In this document: positions 1 through 9,056 of the stretch, piece after piece
Layout: every line of letters begins with the position of its first letter
Numbering within the stretch: position 1 is the stretch's first letter
Assembly: GCA_003577275.1 (NCBI GenBank)
Contig: QEVO01000001.1
Location: 868,001-932,000, forward strand
DNA length: 64,000 bases
Direction of reading: 5' to 3'
From: Pseudomonadota bacterium
Lineage (GTDB): Bacteria; Pseudomonadota; Alphaproteobacteria; Sphingomonadales; Govanellaceae
Program-made: the position numbers and the translations under genes
Notes under the pieces: model-generated
Database searches by the model: none
Told to the model about the DNA's origin: nothing
Seen by the model: the letters and a program-made list of their open reading frames with translations, nothing else

Positions 1-1662
1 GCCGCGGCGGGCAAGCCGGAAACCGGCACCATCCGCCTCAACGCCTTTCATGAAGGCGGCCATATCATCGTTCATGTGTCGGATGACGGCGCCGGGCTCA
101 ATGTCGCCAAGCTAAAAAAGAAAATTGTTTCCAATGGCCTGGCGAGCGAGGCCGAAGTCGCGGAAATGACGGACCAGCAGGTCCAGCGCTACATCTTCCA
201 TCCCGGTTTCTCCACCGCCGAGAAGGTGACCAATATTTCCGGCCGCGGCGTCGGCATGGATGTGGTGCGCTCCAACATCGAAAAGATCGGCGGCACCATC
301 GATTTGAAATCGGTGGAAGGCCGCGGCACCACGTTCGTCATCAAGATCCCGCTGACGTTGGCCATCGTATCGGCGTTGATCGTCAAGTGCGGTAATGAAC
401 GCTTCGCCATTCCGCAAATCAGCGTCCTGGAGCTGGTGCGGGCTTCGGGCAATTCGGAGCACCGTATCGAGCACATCAAGAACACGCCGGTCTTGCGGCT
501 ACGCGATCGCTTGCTGCCGTTGGTCGATTTGCATAATGTCTTGAAAGTCGCCCGCGACGATGAAGCGGCGGATGCCGATCGCGAAGAATTCATCGTCGTC
601 TCCCAGGTCGGGTCCTTTACCTTCGGCATTGTCGTCGACCGGGTATTCGACACCGAAGAAATCGTGGTCAAGCCGGTGGCGCCGATTCTGCGGGACATCC
701 AAGTTTATTCCGGCAACACCATTCTTGGCGATGGCAGCGTCATCATGATCTTGGACCCCAACGGCATCGCCGCCACCACCGGCAGCGCCATGGGCGACAG
801 CGATCAGGTCAGCGAGAGCGACGTGGTGGCGACCGACAGCGAAGGCCGCAAGGAAACCATGCTGGTGTTCCGCGCCGGCACGGAAACGCCGCGGGCGGTG
901 CCGCTATCCTTGGTGGCGCGGCTCGAGGAAATTCCGGTCGAGACCATCGAATTCTCCAACGGCTCTCATGTCGTCCAGTATCGCGGTCAGATCATGCCGC
1001 TCATCATGGTCGACGAGAGCTGCGAGATGAAGCGCGAAGGCCGCCAATCGGTCATCGTCTTTACCGACCGCGGCCGCACCATGGGCTTGGCGGTGGACGA
1101 AATCATCGATATCGTGGAGGATCACGTCGAGGTGGAATTGACCTCGGATCGCACCGGCATCATTGGCACCGCGGTGATCGCCAAGCGGGCGAGCGAAATC
1201 GTCGATGTCTCGCATTATCTCCTCAAGGCGTTCGGCGACTGGAAAAAGGGCGCCCGCGCCGAGATGCAGGATGGCGCCAATGGCCGTCGCGTGTTGATGA
1301 TCGATGACAGCGATTTCTTCCGCAATCTGCTCAAGCCGCTGTTGACCGCCGCGGGGTATCGCGTTGCGTCCGCAGCTTCAGCCAGCGAGGCGCTGCGGAT
1401 GCGGGAGGAAGGGCAGAAATTCGATATCATCTTAAGCGATATTGAGATGCCCGGCATGGACGGCTTCGAACTTGCCTCCACGCTGCGCCAGGACGGCATT
1501 TGGCAGGAGACGCCCATCATCGCCCTCTCAACCCATTCTTCGCCGCAGCATGTCGATCGCGGCCGAGAGGTTGGCTTTGACGACTATGTCGCCAAGTTCG
1601 ATCGCGATGCACTGTTGGAAAGTCTGGCCGAACATTTGACCAAACGGGGTAAGGCGGCATGA
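1..1662 (+). CDS. cheA: Chemotaxis histidine kinase CheA with C-terminal receiver (5' partial)
   Basis: The reading frame is open from base 1, so the N-terminal HPt and dimerisation domains lie outside the window. What remains starts in the HATPase domain, with the ATP-binding boxes DDGAGLN and GRGVGMDVV. Two CheW-like regions follow, and then a receiver domain of about 120 residues with the acidic pair in MIDDSDF, the phospho-acceptor Asp in ILSDIEMPGMDG and the Lys in VAKFDR. Cytoplasmic CheA binds receptors through CheW and phosphorylates CheY and CheB. The fused receiver could act as a phosphate sink or give an extra level of control; that part is inference. The stop overlaps cheW by 4 bp (ATGA), which indicates translational coupling. 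Confidence 0.96.
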   Translation, partial: AAAGKPETGTIRLNAFHEGGHIIVHVSDDGAGLNVAKLKKKIVSNGLASEAEVAEMTDQQVQRYIFHPGFSTAEKVTNISGRGVGMDVVRSNIEKIGGTIDLKSVEGRGTTFVIKIPLTLAIVSALIVKCGNERFAIPQISVLELVRASGNSEHRIEHIKNTPVLRLRDRLLPLVDLHNVLKVARDDEAADADREEFIVVSQVGSFTFGIVVDRVFDTEEIVVKPVAPILRDIQVYSGNTILGDGSVIMILDPNGIAATTGSAMGDSDQVSESDVVATDSEGRKETMLVFRAGTETPRAVPLSLVARLEEIPVETIEFSNGSHVVQYRGQIMPLIMVDESCEMKREGRQSVIVFTDRGRTMGLAVDEIIDIVEDHVEVELTSDRTGIIGTAVIAKRASEIVDVSHYLLKAFGDWKKGARAEMQDGANGRRVLMIDDSDFFRNLLKPLLTAAGYRVASAASASEALRMREEGQKFDIILSDIEMPGMDGFELASTLRQDGIWQETPIIALSTHSSPQHVDRGREVGFDDYVAKFDRDALLESLAEHLTKRGKAA

Positions 1663-2150
1663 GCAAGGGAACGACAAACGTGACGCAGATCAAACGCACG
1701 GAATCAACCGCCGTCGGCGGCGATTTCGTAACCTTCCGCCTTGCCGATCAGCTTCTCGGCATACCGGTGTTGGAAGTACACGATGTGTTGGCGTCGCAAA
1801 AGATCACGCCGATACCCTTAGCGCCCCATGCCGTCGCCGGCGTGCTTAACTTGCGCGGGCGTATCGTTACGGCCATCGATCTTAGGGCCAGGCTGGGCTT
1901 AGCGGTGAGAAAGACTGATGATAAGCCGATGAGCATTGTGATTGAGCACAACGGCGAACCATACAGCCTGCTAATTGATAAGGTGGGCGAGGTGCTTTCG
2001 CTAACGGCGGAGCATTTCGAACGCAACCCGGTCACGCTTGATGCCTGCTGGCAGAGCGTTTCATGCGGCATCTATCGTCTGGACGGCGAACTATTGGTGG
2101 CGGTCAACGTCGATCGCCTGCTGGATTTCGCGGTCGCCGCGGCGGCGTAA
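1659..2150 (+). CDS. cheW: Chemotaxis coupling protein CheW
   Basis: This 163-residue protein is essentially one CheW domain. It has the typical segments FVTFRLADQLLGIPV near the start and VAGVLNLRGRIVTAIDLR around residues 55-70. CheW links chemoreceptors to CheA in the signalling array at the cell pole. The start overlaps the end of cheA by 4 bp and cheY follows after 34 bp, so it belongs to the same operon. Length and architecture are ordinary for the family. Confidence 0.95.
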   Translation: MSKGTTNVTQIKRTESTAVGGDFVTFRLADQLLGIPVLEVHDVLASQKITPIPLAPHAVAGVLNLRGRIVTAIDLRARLGLAVRKTDDKPMSIVIEHNGEPYSLLIDKVGEVLSLTAEHFERNPVTLDACWQSVSCGIYRLDGELLVAVNVDRLLDFAVAAAA

Positions 2151-2184
2151 ACTGCAGGACGGAAGAAAACAGTCGGAGCGCAAC

Positions 2185-2562
2185 ATGGGTATGGCAACGA
2201 AATCCTGCTTGGTGGTTGATGACTCAAAGGTCATCAGAATGGTGGCCCGGCGCATCCTTGAGGAATTGGAATTTTCCATCGAGGAGGCGGAGGACGGCCG
2301 GGTGGCGCTGGCGCAATGCAATCGCGCCATGCCGGACGTCGTCCTTCTCGATTGGAACATGCCGAACATGAATGGCCTGGAGTTTTTAAAGGCGCTGCGC
2401 GAACAGCCCAACGGCAGCAAGCCGGTCGTCGTCTTCTGCACCACCGAGAATGACATGAGCCACATCAGCGCCGCCATCAGCGCCGGCGCTGACGAATACA
2501 TCATGAAACCGTTCGATAGGGAAATCATCGAGGCGAAATTCACTCAGGTTGGTTTGCTTTAG
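2185..2562 (+). CDS. cheY: Chemotaxis response regulator CheY
   Basis: A stand-alone receiver of 125 residues. The acidic pair is in LVVDDSKVIR, the phospho-acceptor Asp (about residue 55) in LLDWNMPNMNG, the conserved Thr in FCTTEN and the Lys in MKPFDRE. Phosphorylated CheY is expected to bind FliM at the motor and alter rotation. The frame is open further upstream, but the ATG at 2185 is preceded by a GGAG about 8 bp away and gives the normal CheY length. Its position between cheW and cheB supports the assignment over other single-domain receivers. Confidence 0.93.
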   Translation: MGMATKSCLVVDDSKVIRMVARRILEELEFSIEEAEDGRVALAQCNRAMPDVVLLDWNMPNMNGLEFLKALREQPNGSKPVVVFCTTENDMSHISAAISAGADEYIMKPFDREIIEAKFTQVGLL

Positions 2563-2617
2563 GCGCCGCATACCGAGTTGTTCGTTAAACAATTATCCTA
2601 ATCAAGTGGAGTATTCG

Positions 2618-3763
2618 GTGTCTCTGGCATCCGCCTCAAAGAAAGCAGACCGAAGCGCCTTCCGCGTCATGGTGGTTGATGACAGCGCGGTCATCCGCGG
2701 CTTGATTTCCCGCTGGCTGGAGTCGGACCCCGATATTGAGGTCGTGGCGACCGCCCACAACGGGGCCATGGCTTTGCGCACCCTGGAGGAGGCGCGGCCC
2801 GAGGTGGTGATCCTCGACATCGAGATGCCGGAGATGGACGGTCTTACCGCGCTGCCGAAAATCATCGAAGCGGCGCCCCATGTCCAGGTCATTATGGCCT
2901 CGACGCTGACGCGGCGGAATGCCGAAATCAGCCTTAAAGCCCTCAAAGCCGGCGCGGCGGATTATATCCCCAAACCGGAAACCAGCCGCGAGGTATCAAG
3001 CTCCGCCGCTTTCCGCCAACAGATTTTGCAGAAAATCAAGGCGCTCGGCACGGTGGCGCGGTGCCAGGATCCGGTGCGCGCCGCCCGCGCCCGACGCGCG
3101 GCGCGGGGCGCGGCAACCCCGCAGCCGATACCGCCGCGCGCCGTCGCCGCCAGGCCCATCCAGCTTGCCAAACCATCGTCGGCCACGCCGCGCGTCCTCG
3201 CTATCGGCGCCTCCACCGGCGGACCGCAGGCGCTGTTTGAGTTTTTCTCCAGCCTTAAGATGACGCCGGGGGTGCCGGTGGTCATCGCCCAGCACATGCC
3301 GCCGACCTTTACCTCCATTCTTGCTGAGCATCTGCGCCGCGCCACCGGCCTTGCGTGCGAAGAGGGCAGGGAAGGCGAACGGCTGACGCCCGGCAAGGTC
3401 TACATCGCTCCCGGCGATCATCACATGATCGTTGAGACGAAGGGCGACGGCGTGTTCATCCGCATCAACCAGGATCCGCCGGAAAACTTCTGCCGGCCGG
3501 CGGTGGACCCGCTGTTTCGCACGGTGGCCCGCGTCTATGGCGCGGCGGCGTTGGGCGTCATTCTTACCGGCATGGGGTCAGACGGCCTTAAAGGCAGCAG
3601 CGCCATCGTGGCGGCAGGCGGCACCATCCTGGCGCAGGACGAAGCGACAAGCGTGGTGTGGGGCATGCCGGGCGCGGTCAGCACCGCCGGCCTTGCCAGC
3701 GCCGTCTTGCCGTTGGGTGAGATCGGGCGGGCGGCCGCCAAATTTATCGGAGGCCGGCGATGA
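2618..3763 (+). CDS. cheB: Chemotaxis protein-glutamate methylesterase CheB
   Basis: Two domains are visible: a receiver (residues 1 to about 125; phospho-acceptor in ILDIEMPEMDG) and, after an Ala/Arg/Pro-rich linker, a methylesterase domain. The catalytic triad is the Ser in GASTGGP (about 196), the His in AQHMPP (about 225) and the Asp in GMGSDG (about 320). CheB removes methyl groups from, and deamidates, chemoreceptor glutamates. The GTG at 2618 is chosen because GGAG lies 6 bp upstream; an ATG at 2549 in the same frame would overlap the end of cheY. The stop overlaps cheR by 4 bp. Confidence 0.95.
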   Translation: MSLASASKKADRSAFRVMVVDDSAVIRGLISRWLESDPDIEVVATAHNGAMALRTLEEARPEVVILDIEMPEMDGLTALPKIIEAAPHVQVIMASTLTRRNAEISLKALKAGAADYIPKPETSREVSSSAAFRQQILQKIKALGTVARCQDPVRAARARRAARGAATPQPIPPRAVAARPIQLAKPSSATPRVLAIGASTGGPQALFEFFSSLKMTPGVPVVIAQHMPPTFTSILAEHLRRATGLACEEGREGERLTPGKVYIAPGDHHMIVETKGDGVFIRINQDPPENFCRPAVDPLFRTVARVYGAAALGVILTGMGSDGLKGSSAIVAAGGTILAQDEATSVVWGMPGAVSTAGLASAVLPLGEIGRAAAKFIGGRR

Positions 3764-4623
3764 CGCCCGATGATTTTGACTTCATCGCCGCCCTGCTGAA
3801 ATCCCGCTCCGGGCTCATCATCGGCCGTGACAAGGTTTATCTCTTGGAAAGCCGACTGACGCCGGTTGCCCGCCGCCGCGGCTTGGATACCCTGGAGAAG
3901 CTGATCGCCGCCATGCGGCGGCAGGCGGATGAAGAGCTGACGCGCACGGTGGTGGAGGCGATGACGACCAACGAGTCATTTTTCTTCCGGGACGCCACTC
4001 CCTTCGACATCTTCCGTGATCAGGTCTTGCCGCGATTGCGGGAGCATAACGCCGCCTCCAAGCGCATTCGCGTCTGGTGCGCGGCCGCTTCCTCGGGGCA
4101 GGAGCCTTATTCGCTGGCAATCTATATCAAGGAACAGGAGAACCTGTGGCGGGATTGGGCCATTGAAATTTTGGCGACCGACATCTCGACCCAGGTGCTG
4201 GACAAGGCGCGCGCCGGAATCTACACCCAATTTGAGGTGCAGCGCGGCCTGCCCATTCGCACCTTGATCAAGTATTTCACTCAAAGCGGCGAAACCTGGC
4301 AGCTTTCCAAGCAGATCCGCGACATGGTGACGTTTCGGGAATTCAACCTGCTGGAAAGCTATCGCAACTTCGGGCGGTTTGACGTCATCTTCTGCCGCAA
4401 CGTACTGATCTATTTCGATCAGGAGACCAAGGCGGACGTGCTCAACCGCATGCGCGAGATTCTGCCCACCCACGGCACGCTGTTTCTGGGCGCGGCGGAA
4501 ACCGTGCTGGGTTTGACCGATCGCTTCAAGCCGGTGCCGGGACAGCGCGGGCTTTATGTCACCAGCGACGCCGCCGCGGCCGCGCCCGGCTCGGGGGTGC
4601 GGCAAAACGCTGCCGCGCGTTAG
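3760..4623 (+). CDS. cheR: Chemotaxis protein methyltransferase CheR
   Basis: A 287-residue SAM-dependent methyltransferase that methylates chemoreceptor glutamates, opposing CheB. It shows the CheR N-terminal helical region, the segment MTTNESFFFRD (about 67-77), the SAM-binding region RVWCAAASSGQEPYSLA (about 104-120) and CRNVLIYFDQ (about 211-220). There is no TPR extension. It overlaps cheB by 4 bp and is the last gene of the operon, followed within 20 bp by a strong hairpin terminator. Confidence 0.96.
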   Translation: MTPDDFDFIAALLKSRSGLIIGRDKVYLLESRLTPVARRRGLDTLEKLIAAMRRQADEELTRTVVEAMTTNESFFFRDATPFDIFRDQVLPRLREHNAASKRIRVWCAAASSGQEPYSLAIYIKEQENLWRDWAIEILATDISTQVLDKARAGIYTQFEVQRGLPIRTLIKYFTQSGETWQLSKQIRDMVTFREFNLLESYRNFGRFDVIFCRNVLIYFDQETKADVLNRMREILPTHGTLFLGAAETVLGLTDRFKPVPGQRGLYVTSDAAAAAPGSGVRQNAAAR

Positions 4624-4639
4624 ATCGCCAGGATTTAGA

Positions 4640-4676
4640 AAAAACCAAAGGGCGTCTCAAAGGACGCCCTTTTGTC
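4640..4676. terminator. Bidirectional intrinsic terminator between cheR and ctrA
   Basis: A perfect 10-bp stem (arms 4647-4656 and 4663-4672) with a 6-base loop. The stem ends in TTT on the plus strand, and a run of A at 4639-4644 becomes a T run on the minus strand. It sits between the convergent ends of the chemotaxis operon and ctrA and can serve both. Confidence 0.88.
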
Positions 4677-4698
4677 ATTCTTATTAGGGTGTAAAAAC

Positions 4699-5418
4699 CT
4701 AGCCGGCGGCGGCCAATTCCTGGATTTCAGGGTCCGCCTCGCTGGCGGTATCGCGCAACACATAGCCGCGGCCCCAGACGGTCTCGATATAGTTCTCGTT
4801 ATCGGTGGCGGCGGCCAGTTTCTTGCGCAGCTTGCAAATGAAGACGTCGATGATTTTAAGCTCCGGCTCGTCCATACCGCCGTAAAGGTGGTTGAGGAAC
4901 ATTTCCTTGGTCAGGGTGGTGCCTTTGCGGAGCGACAGCAGTTCGAGCATGGAATATTCCTTGCCCGTCAAATGGACCCGCTGGCCGTTGACTTCCACCG
5001 TCTTGGTGTCGAGGTTGACGGCCAGCTTGCCGGTGCGGATGACCGATTGGGAATGGCCCTTGGAGCGGCGGATGATGGCGTGAATGCGGGCCACCAGCTC
5101 TTCCTTATGGAAAGGCTTGGTCAGATAATCGTCGGCGCCGAAGCCCAGCCCCTTGACCTTGTTTTCAATCTCGCCCATGCCCGACAGAATGAGGATCGGC
5201 GTGGAAACCTTGGCCATGCGCAGCTTTTTGAGCACGTCATAGCCGTGCATGTCGGGCAGGTTGAGGTCGAGAAGGATAATGTCGTAATCATAAAGCTTGC
5301 CGAGATCGAGTCCTTCCTCGCCAAGGTCAGTGGTATAGACGTTAAAGCCGTCGCCGGTCAGCATAAGCTCGATGCTGCGGGAAGTGGTGCTGTCATCTTC
5401 GATCTGCAAAACGCGCAT
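4699..5418 (-). CDS. ctrA: Cell-cycle transcriptional regulator CtrA
   Basis: An OmpR-type response regulator of 239 residues with a receiver (1 to about 120) and a winged-helix DNA-binding domain (about 125-225). The phospho-acceptor is Asp51 in [14 protein letters not shown], and the acidic residues are in QIEDDST. The DNA-binding domain carries [17 protein letters not shown] and [11 protein letters not shown], typical of CtrA. CtrA is phosphorylated through the CckA-ChpT relay and binds TTAA-N7-TTAA boxes to control flagellar and cell-cycle genes; several such boxes are in this window. The C-terminus is Ala-rich (ELAAAG), comparable to but not identical with the Ala-Ala end used by ClpXP in Caulobacter. 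It is divergent from fliI. Confidence 0.95.
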   Translation of the reverse strand: MRVLQIEDDSTTSRSIELMLTGDGFNVYTTDLGEEGLDLGKLYDYDIILLDLNLPDMHGYDVLKKLRMAKVSTPILILSGMGEIENKVKGLGFGADDYLTKPFHKEELVARIHAIIRRSKGHSQSVIRTGKLAVNLDTKTVEVNGQRVHLTGKEYSMLELLSLRKGTTLTKEMFLNHLYGGMDEPELKIIDVFICKLRKKLAAATDNENYIETVWGRGYVLRDTASEADPEIQELAAAG

Positions 5419-5491
5419 GCGTCAATCCTCTCTCCTTCGTATCACCCGCGGCGCTTGTGCTTGGGCCGCCCCGGGCTCCCCTTCGCGTACG

Positions 5492-5574
5492 TTAACCAAT
5501 ACGAATCATTAACACGGATGGTTAATAATAGGTAACCGAAATCAAAAAAATTAACGAACCTTGCCGATTATTAA
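5492..5574. promoter_or_regulatory. AT-rich cluster of TTAA half-sites upstream of ctrA
   Basis: Within 83 bp of the ctrA-fliI intergenic region there are five TTAA half-sites, at 5492, 5509, 5522, 5551 and 5571. Several are extended to GTTAA or TTAAC. None of the pairs has the exact N7 spacing, though TTAA at 5522 is followed 7 bp later by TAAC. Autoregulation of ctrA through such sites is known in Caulobacter; here it is inference from base pattern alone. Confidence 0.45.
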
Positions 5575-5620
5575 TCGACGGCTACCGGGGCAAACCCTCC
5601 GCCGGCCGTCTGTTTTATGG

Positions 5621-5635
5621 TTTACGGAACTTTAA
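5621..5635 (+). promoter_or_regulatory. Candidate CtrA box upstream of fliI
   Basis: TTTA-N7-TTAA, one mismatch from the TTAA-N7-TTAA consensus, 50 bp before the fliI GTG start. The same variant (TTTA first half) occurs before the DUF2336 gene at 25394. Confidence 0.45.
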
Positions 5636-5685
5636 AAGCTTGGCCCCGAAGATGGAGCGGTCAAGAGTCAAGGAGCGCGTAATCC

Positions 5686-6996
5686 GTGGATCCCCTACTT
5701 CGCGAGTTGGAGCGGCTACAAACCATTGAAGTTTACGGCCGGGTGGCCGGGGTGCGCGGCCTGTTGGTCGAAGTCGCCGGGGCGCACCGCAGCCTGGCTG
5801 TCGGCAGCCGGGTGCTGGTCGAGGCGCGGGGCGGGCGCTCCGTGCCGTGCGAGGTGGTCGGTTTCAAGGACGAGCGGGCGCTGGCCATGCCGTTCGCCGC
5901 CATTGAAGGCATCGGCATCGGCTGCAAGGTCTTCGTCGCCGATGCGGAGCCGGTGGTCTATCCCTCGCCCGCTTGGCTCGGCCGGGTGGTCAATGCCCTG
6001 GGCGAGCCGGTGGACGGCAAAGGGCCGTTGGAGAACGGCAGCGCGCCCTATCGCTTGCGCGCCCAGCCGCCGGCGGCCCATGCCCGCCGCCGGGTGGCCG
6101 GCAAGATCGATCTTGGGGTGCGGGCCTTGAACGCCTTCGTCACCTGCTGCAAGGGCCAGCGCATGGGCATCTTCTCCGGCTCCGGGGTCGGCAAGTCGGT
6201 GCTGCTGTCCATGCTGGCGCGCTATACCGCCTCCGACGTGGCGGTGATCGGGCTGATTGGCGAGCGCGGCCGCGAGGTGCAGGAGTTTATCGAGGACGAT
6301 CTGGGGACCGATGGCTTGGCTCGCAGCGTGGTGGTGGTGGCCACCTCCGACGAATCGGCGCTGATGCGGCGGCAGGCGGCCTATCTGGCCTTGACCGTCG
6401 CCGAATACTTCCGTGACCTCAACCGCCAAGTCTTATGCCTGATGGATAGCGTCACCCGTTTCGCCATGGCGCAGCGGGAGATCGGCCTCTCCATGGGCGA
6501 GCCGCCGGCCAGCAAAGGCTATACCCCCACCGTGTTCGCCGAACTGCCGAAGCTTCTGGAGCGGGCCGGCCCCGGCGTCGGCGAAGGCGCGATCACCGGC
6601 CTGTTCTCGGTGCTGGTGGATGGCGACGATCACAACGAGCCCATCGCCGATGCGGTGCGCGGCATCCTCGACGGCCATATCGTGCTGGAACGGCGGATCG
6701 CCGAGCGTGGCCGCTTCCCGGCGATCAACGTGCTGCGTTCGGTGTCGCGGACCATGCCCCATTGCAACAGCGATCAGGAAAATGCGCTGGTGGTGGCGGC
6801 GCGGCGGCACCTCTCGATCTATAACGACATGGAGGAGATGATTCGGCTGGGCGCCTATCGCAAGGGCAGCAACGCCGAGGTCGATGAAGCGATCCGGCTC
6901 AACCCGGCGCTGGAAGGTTTTCTGGCCCAGGACAAGGATGACCAGGCGACTCTGGCCGACGGCTACGCCGCCTTGGCCAGGATTTTGAACGGCTGA
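5686..6996 (+). CDS. fliI: Flagellar export ATPase FliI
   Basis: This 436-residue protein is the hexameric ATPase that energises flagellar type III export. The Walker A motif GSGVGKS lies at about 164-170. FliI-type signatures include [37 protein letters not shown] and [16 protein letters not shown] (Walker B region). It is distinguished from F1 ATP synthase by these sequences and by the following fliJ. The start is GTG, with AGGAG 10 bp upstream. A candidate CtrA box lies upstream, and fliJ begins 7 bp after the stop. Confidence 0.95.
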   Translation: MDPLLRELERLQTIEVYGRVAGVRGLLVEVAGAHRSLAVGSRVLVEARGGRSVPCEVVGFKDERALAMPFAAIEGIGIGCKVFVADAEPVVYPSPAWLGRVVNALGEPVDGKGPLENGSAPYRLRAQPPAAHARRRVAGKIDLGVRALNAFVTCCKGQRMGIFSGSGVGKSVLLSMLARYTASDVAVIGLIGERGREVQEFIEDDLGTDGLARSVVVVATSDESALMRRQAAYLALTVAEYFRDLNRQVLCLMDSVTRFAMAQREIGLSMGEPPASKGYTPTVFAELPKLLERAGPGVGEGAITGLFSVLVDGDDHNEPIADAVRGILDGHIVLERRIAERGRFPAINVLRSVSRTMPHCNSDQENALVVAARRHLSIYNDMEEMIRLGAYRKGSNAEVDEAIRLNPALEGFLAQDKDDQATLADGYAALARILNG

Positions 6997-7003
6997 GACG
7001 AGC

Positions 7004-7414
7004 ATGCGCAGTCTGGCCAGCGTCATCCGGTTGCATCGGTGGAAAGTGGATGAAAAACGGCGGGAGGTGGCCGATCTGGAGGCCATGGCCGAGGCTTTGC
7101 GGCAGCGCCTGCAAGATCTGGAACAGGAAATCGAACGGGAAAAAGAGGGGGCGGATGTCCTGGTGGTGGGCTTTGCCTACGCTGCTTATGTCCGCGCCGC
7201 CCTCGCCCGGCGGGAGCGGTTCTTGCGCTCCATCACGGACGCCGAGGCGGCGGTGGCCGGTAAACGCCATGAGCTCGCGGAAGCGTTTCGCGAACTGAAG
7301 AAATTCGAGGTCGCCGAGGCGCGGCGCCTGGAACGGGCGGCCGCGGAGTCCTCCCGCCGCGAGCGCGCCGAGGCCGATGAAACGGCGCTCAACATTCACC
7401 GCCGCCGGGAATAG
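7004..7414 (+). CDS. fliJ: Flagellar export protein FliJ
   Basis: This 136-residue, highly charged protein is predicted to be almost entirely a coiled coil, rich in Glu, Arg and Ala heptads. That is the FliJ architecture. FliJ is the central stalk-like component of the export ATPase and a general chaperone. Sequence identity in this family is low, so the call rests on length, coiled-coil pattern, the opening IRLHRWKVDEKRREVADLE and its place 7 bp after fliI. Confidence 0.85.
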   Translation: MRSLASVIRLHRWKVDEKRREVADLEAMAEALRQRLQDLEQEIEREKEGADVLVVGFAYAAYVRAALARRERFLRSITDAEAAVAGKRHELAEAFRELKKFEVAEARRLERAAAESSRRERAEADETALNIHRRRE

Positions 7415-7416
7415 TT

Positions 7417-7758
7417 CTAATCCTTCCCAAACGCCCGGTTGCGGCCTACGGGACGTAGGCCGGGAAAGTTGGGGTCAAGCCAGCGCCGTAGCGTGCCGTA
7501 GGCGGCATGAAAGGCCTTTTGCCGCACATCCGCCGCGGGGGTGTGGTCGAGGCTTCGGGCGATCTCACCATCCAGGCGGGCAAGATCGTCCGGGCTGATT
7601 CGTGATTCGAAAGTTTTATCTGCCCCCTCCGGCAGATCAAAGATGACGCTTTTGATCTCCGCCAGCTTGCCCACATTGACCACCCACTCCAGGCCCGTGA
7701 ATTGATCGAGTCCCCGCTCCAAAGTCCGAATGCGGTGCTCCAACTGTTTCCTGATCAT
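7417..7758 (-). CDS. Conserved hypothetical protein
   Basis: This 113-residue soluble protein is convergent with fliJ, separated by 2 bp. It begins with a helical charged region (IRKQLEHRIRTLERGLDQF) and ends in an Arg-rich tail. There is no signal peptide or membrane segment, and I do not recognise a family. A GTAGGCC/GGCCTAC hairpin at about 7443-7461 falls inside its last codons and might contribute to termination of one of the converging transcripts. Confidence 0.55.
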   Translation of the reverse strand: MIRKQLEHRIRTLERGLDQFTGLEWVVNVGKLAEIKSVIFDLPEGADKTFESRISPDDLARLDGEIARSLDHTPAADVRQKAFHAAYGTLRRWLDPNFPGLRPVGRNRAFGKD

Positions 7759-8008
7759 GGCTTTTTCGCTCCCAAAATTGCGGCGCCGATTCGCCCCTGC
7801 TTACGGGCGAAATGCCGGAAATCCGCGGTTTTCCCACTGAAAAAACTACACGCATAGCGAGTATTAAATTTGCCTATTGCAAATTTTCACATATCAGTTG
7901 TTTAATAACAACCATCGCGTGTGTCTAGAGCAATAATACAATTATAAAGAGATTTTAGCGGGTTTGCCGCCATGATGTTTCAACCAGCGGATCCTCAAGG
8001 AGGGGAAG
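7759..8008. other. AT-rich non-coding region before the transposase-like gene
   Basis: These 250 bp have clearly lower GC than their surroundings, especially 7840-7960. They include a short inverted repeat TTGTT-TAAT-AACAA at about 7898-7911 and a strong ribosome site (AAGGAGGGG) just before the ATG at 8009. I see no gene and no convincing terminal inverted repeat. It marks the left edge of the accessory stretch. Confidence 0.5.
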
Positions 8009-9034
8009 ATGAATACCGATCGTTCTTTACGGCCAAAGCTCGGCCTGTTGCGTCTCGCCGAGAAGCTTGGCAACGTCACACGCGCCTGTCAGTCACTGGG
8101 TTACTCGCGCGACAGCTACTATCGCTTCAAGGCGCTCTATGAACGGGGAGGGGCGGATGCCTTACGCAATTTCAGCCGCCGCGGCCCCATGGTCAAGAAC
8201 CGCGTCACCGAGGACGTGGCGCAGCGGGTTCTTGATCTGACGTACGCCCATCCAACTTGGGGTCAGCAGCGGGTTGCCGATACTTTAAGCAAGGCGGGGG
8301 TCAGCGTCTCCTCCAGCGGCGTGCGATCGATCTGGATGCGGGCCGGGCTGGAGACCTTCGAGAAGCGGGTTTTCGCCCTGGCTGCCCGAGCGGAGCAGAA
8401 CGCGCTGTCGCTCAGCGAGGAGCAGCAGGCGGCCATCGACCGGGCGCGCTCGCAGGGGCGCTTCGCCTCCGGCCGCTACATCGCCGGGCCGGGCAAGGTG
8501 TGTTTTCAGGATCTGTCAGTGATCGGCCAGCACCCTAGCTATGGCTCGATCTACCATCATACCTTTATCGATTGCTACAGTCAGTTCGCCATCACGCGCA
8601 TGGCGACCGAAGGCGAGGCGTTGTCGCCCAGTCGGTTTTTGCAGGAGGACGTGCTGCCGGTGTTTGCCGATAACGGGATTGCCGTCGAATCGGTCAGAAC
8701 CGATCGCCGCCCGCCCTTCGCCGATCGCCATGGCCGGGTGGAGTATCAGCTTTTCCTGGCAGGAGCGAACATTCGCCAGACCTATCGGCTGGGCCGGGCG
8801 GGAAGACAGGACATTTGCAGCCGCCTCGTCGCCACCATGGCGCGGGAAGTTTACCAGCCCCTGTTCCGGCAAGGCAATTTCACCCTTGAGGATGCGCGCG
8901 CGAAACTAAAGACATGGATGCGGTCATATAACGAAGAACGGGGCGCAGAAGGGCCCTACTGCTACGGCAAGACGCCCGTGCAGACTTTCAGCGACGCCAT
9001 GGCGCGGCGCCTGGCGCGCCTGCGCCTGAATTGA
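8009..9034 (+). CDS. IS481-type transposase homologue lacking the third catalytic acid
   Basis: This 341-residue protein has the IS481 layout: an N-terminal helix-turn-helix (about 10-50, LAEKLGNVTRACQSLGYSRD), a second HTH (about 70-105) and an RNase-H-like integrase core (about 155-275). The first Asp (CFQDLSVIG) and second Asp (VRTDRRPPF) of the DDE triad are visible. In place of the usual ICERFHKT-type motif with the catalytic Glu it reads DICSRLVATM, so the Glu is absent. The frame is full length and has a strong RBS. I found no terminal repeats, and an ECF sigma gene starts 22 bp later. It may be inactive or adapted as a DNA-binding protein (inference). Confidence 0.75.
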   Translation: MNTDRSLRPKLGLLRLAEKLGNVTRACQSLGYSRDSYYRFKALYERGGADALRNFSRRGPMVKNRVTEDVAQRVLDLTYAHPTWGQQRVADTLSKAGVSVSSSGVRSIWMRAGLETFEKRVFALAARAEQNALSLSEEQQAAIDRARSQGRFASGRYIAGPGKVCFQDLSVIGQHPSYGSIYHHTFIDCYSQFAITRMATEGEALSPSRFLQEDVLPVFADNGIAVESVRTDRRPPFADRHGRVEYQLFLAGANIRQTYRLGRAGRQDICSRLVATMAREVYQPLFRQGNFTLEDARAKLKTWMRSYNEERGAEGPYCYGKTPVQTFSDAMARRLARLRLN

Positions 9035-9056
9035 TCGCTCATCCATTTCCTCAAAC

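Noticed and set aside
4672..5535. Long plus-strand open frame opposite ctrA
   Set aside because: Its translation has the low-complexity look of a shadow frame, and ctrA on the other strand is certain.
8009..9034. Active IS481 insertion sequence
   Set aside because: The catalytic Glu is missing, no terminal inverted repeats or target duplications were seen, and the next gene follows after 22 bp.
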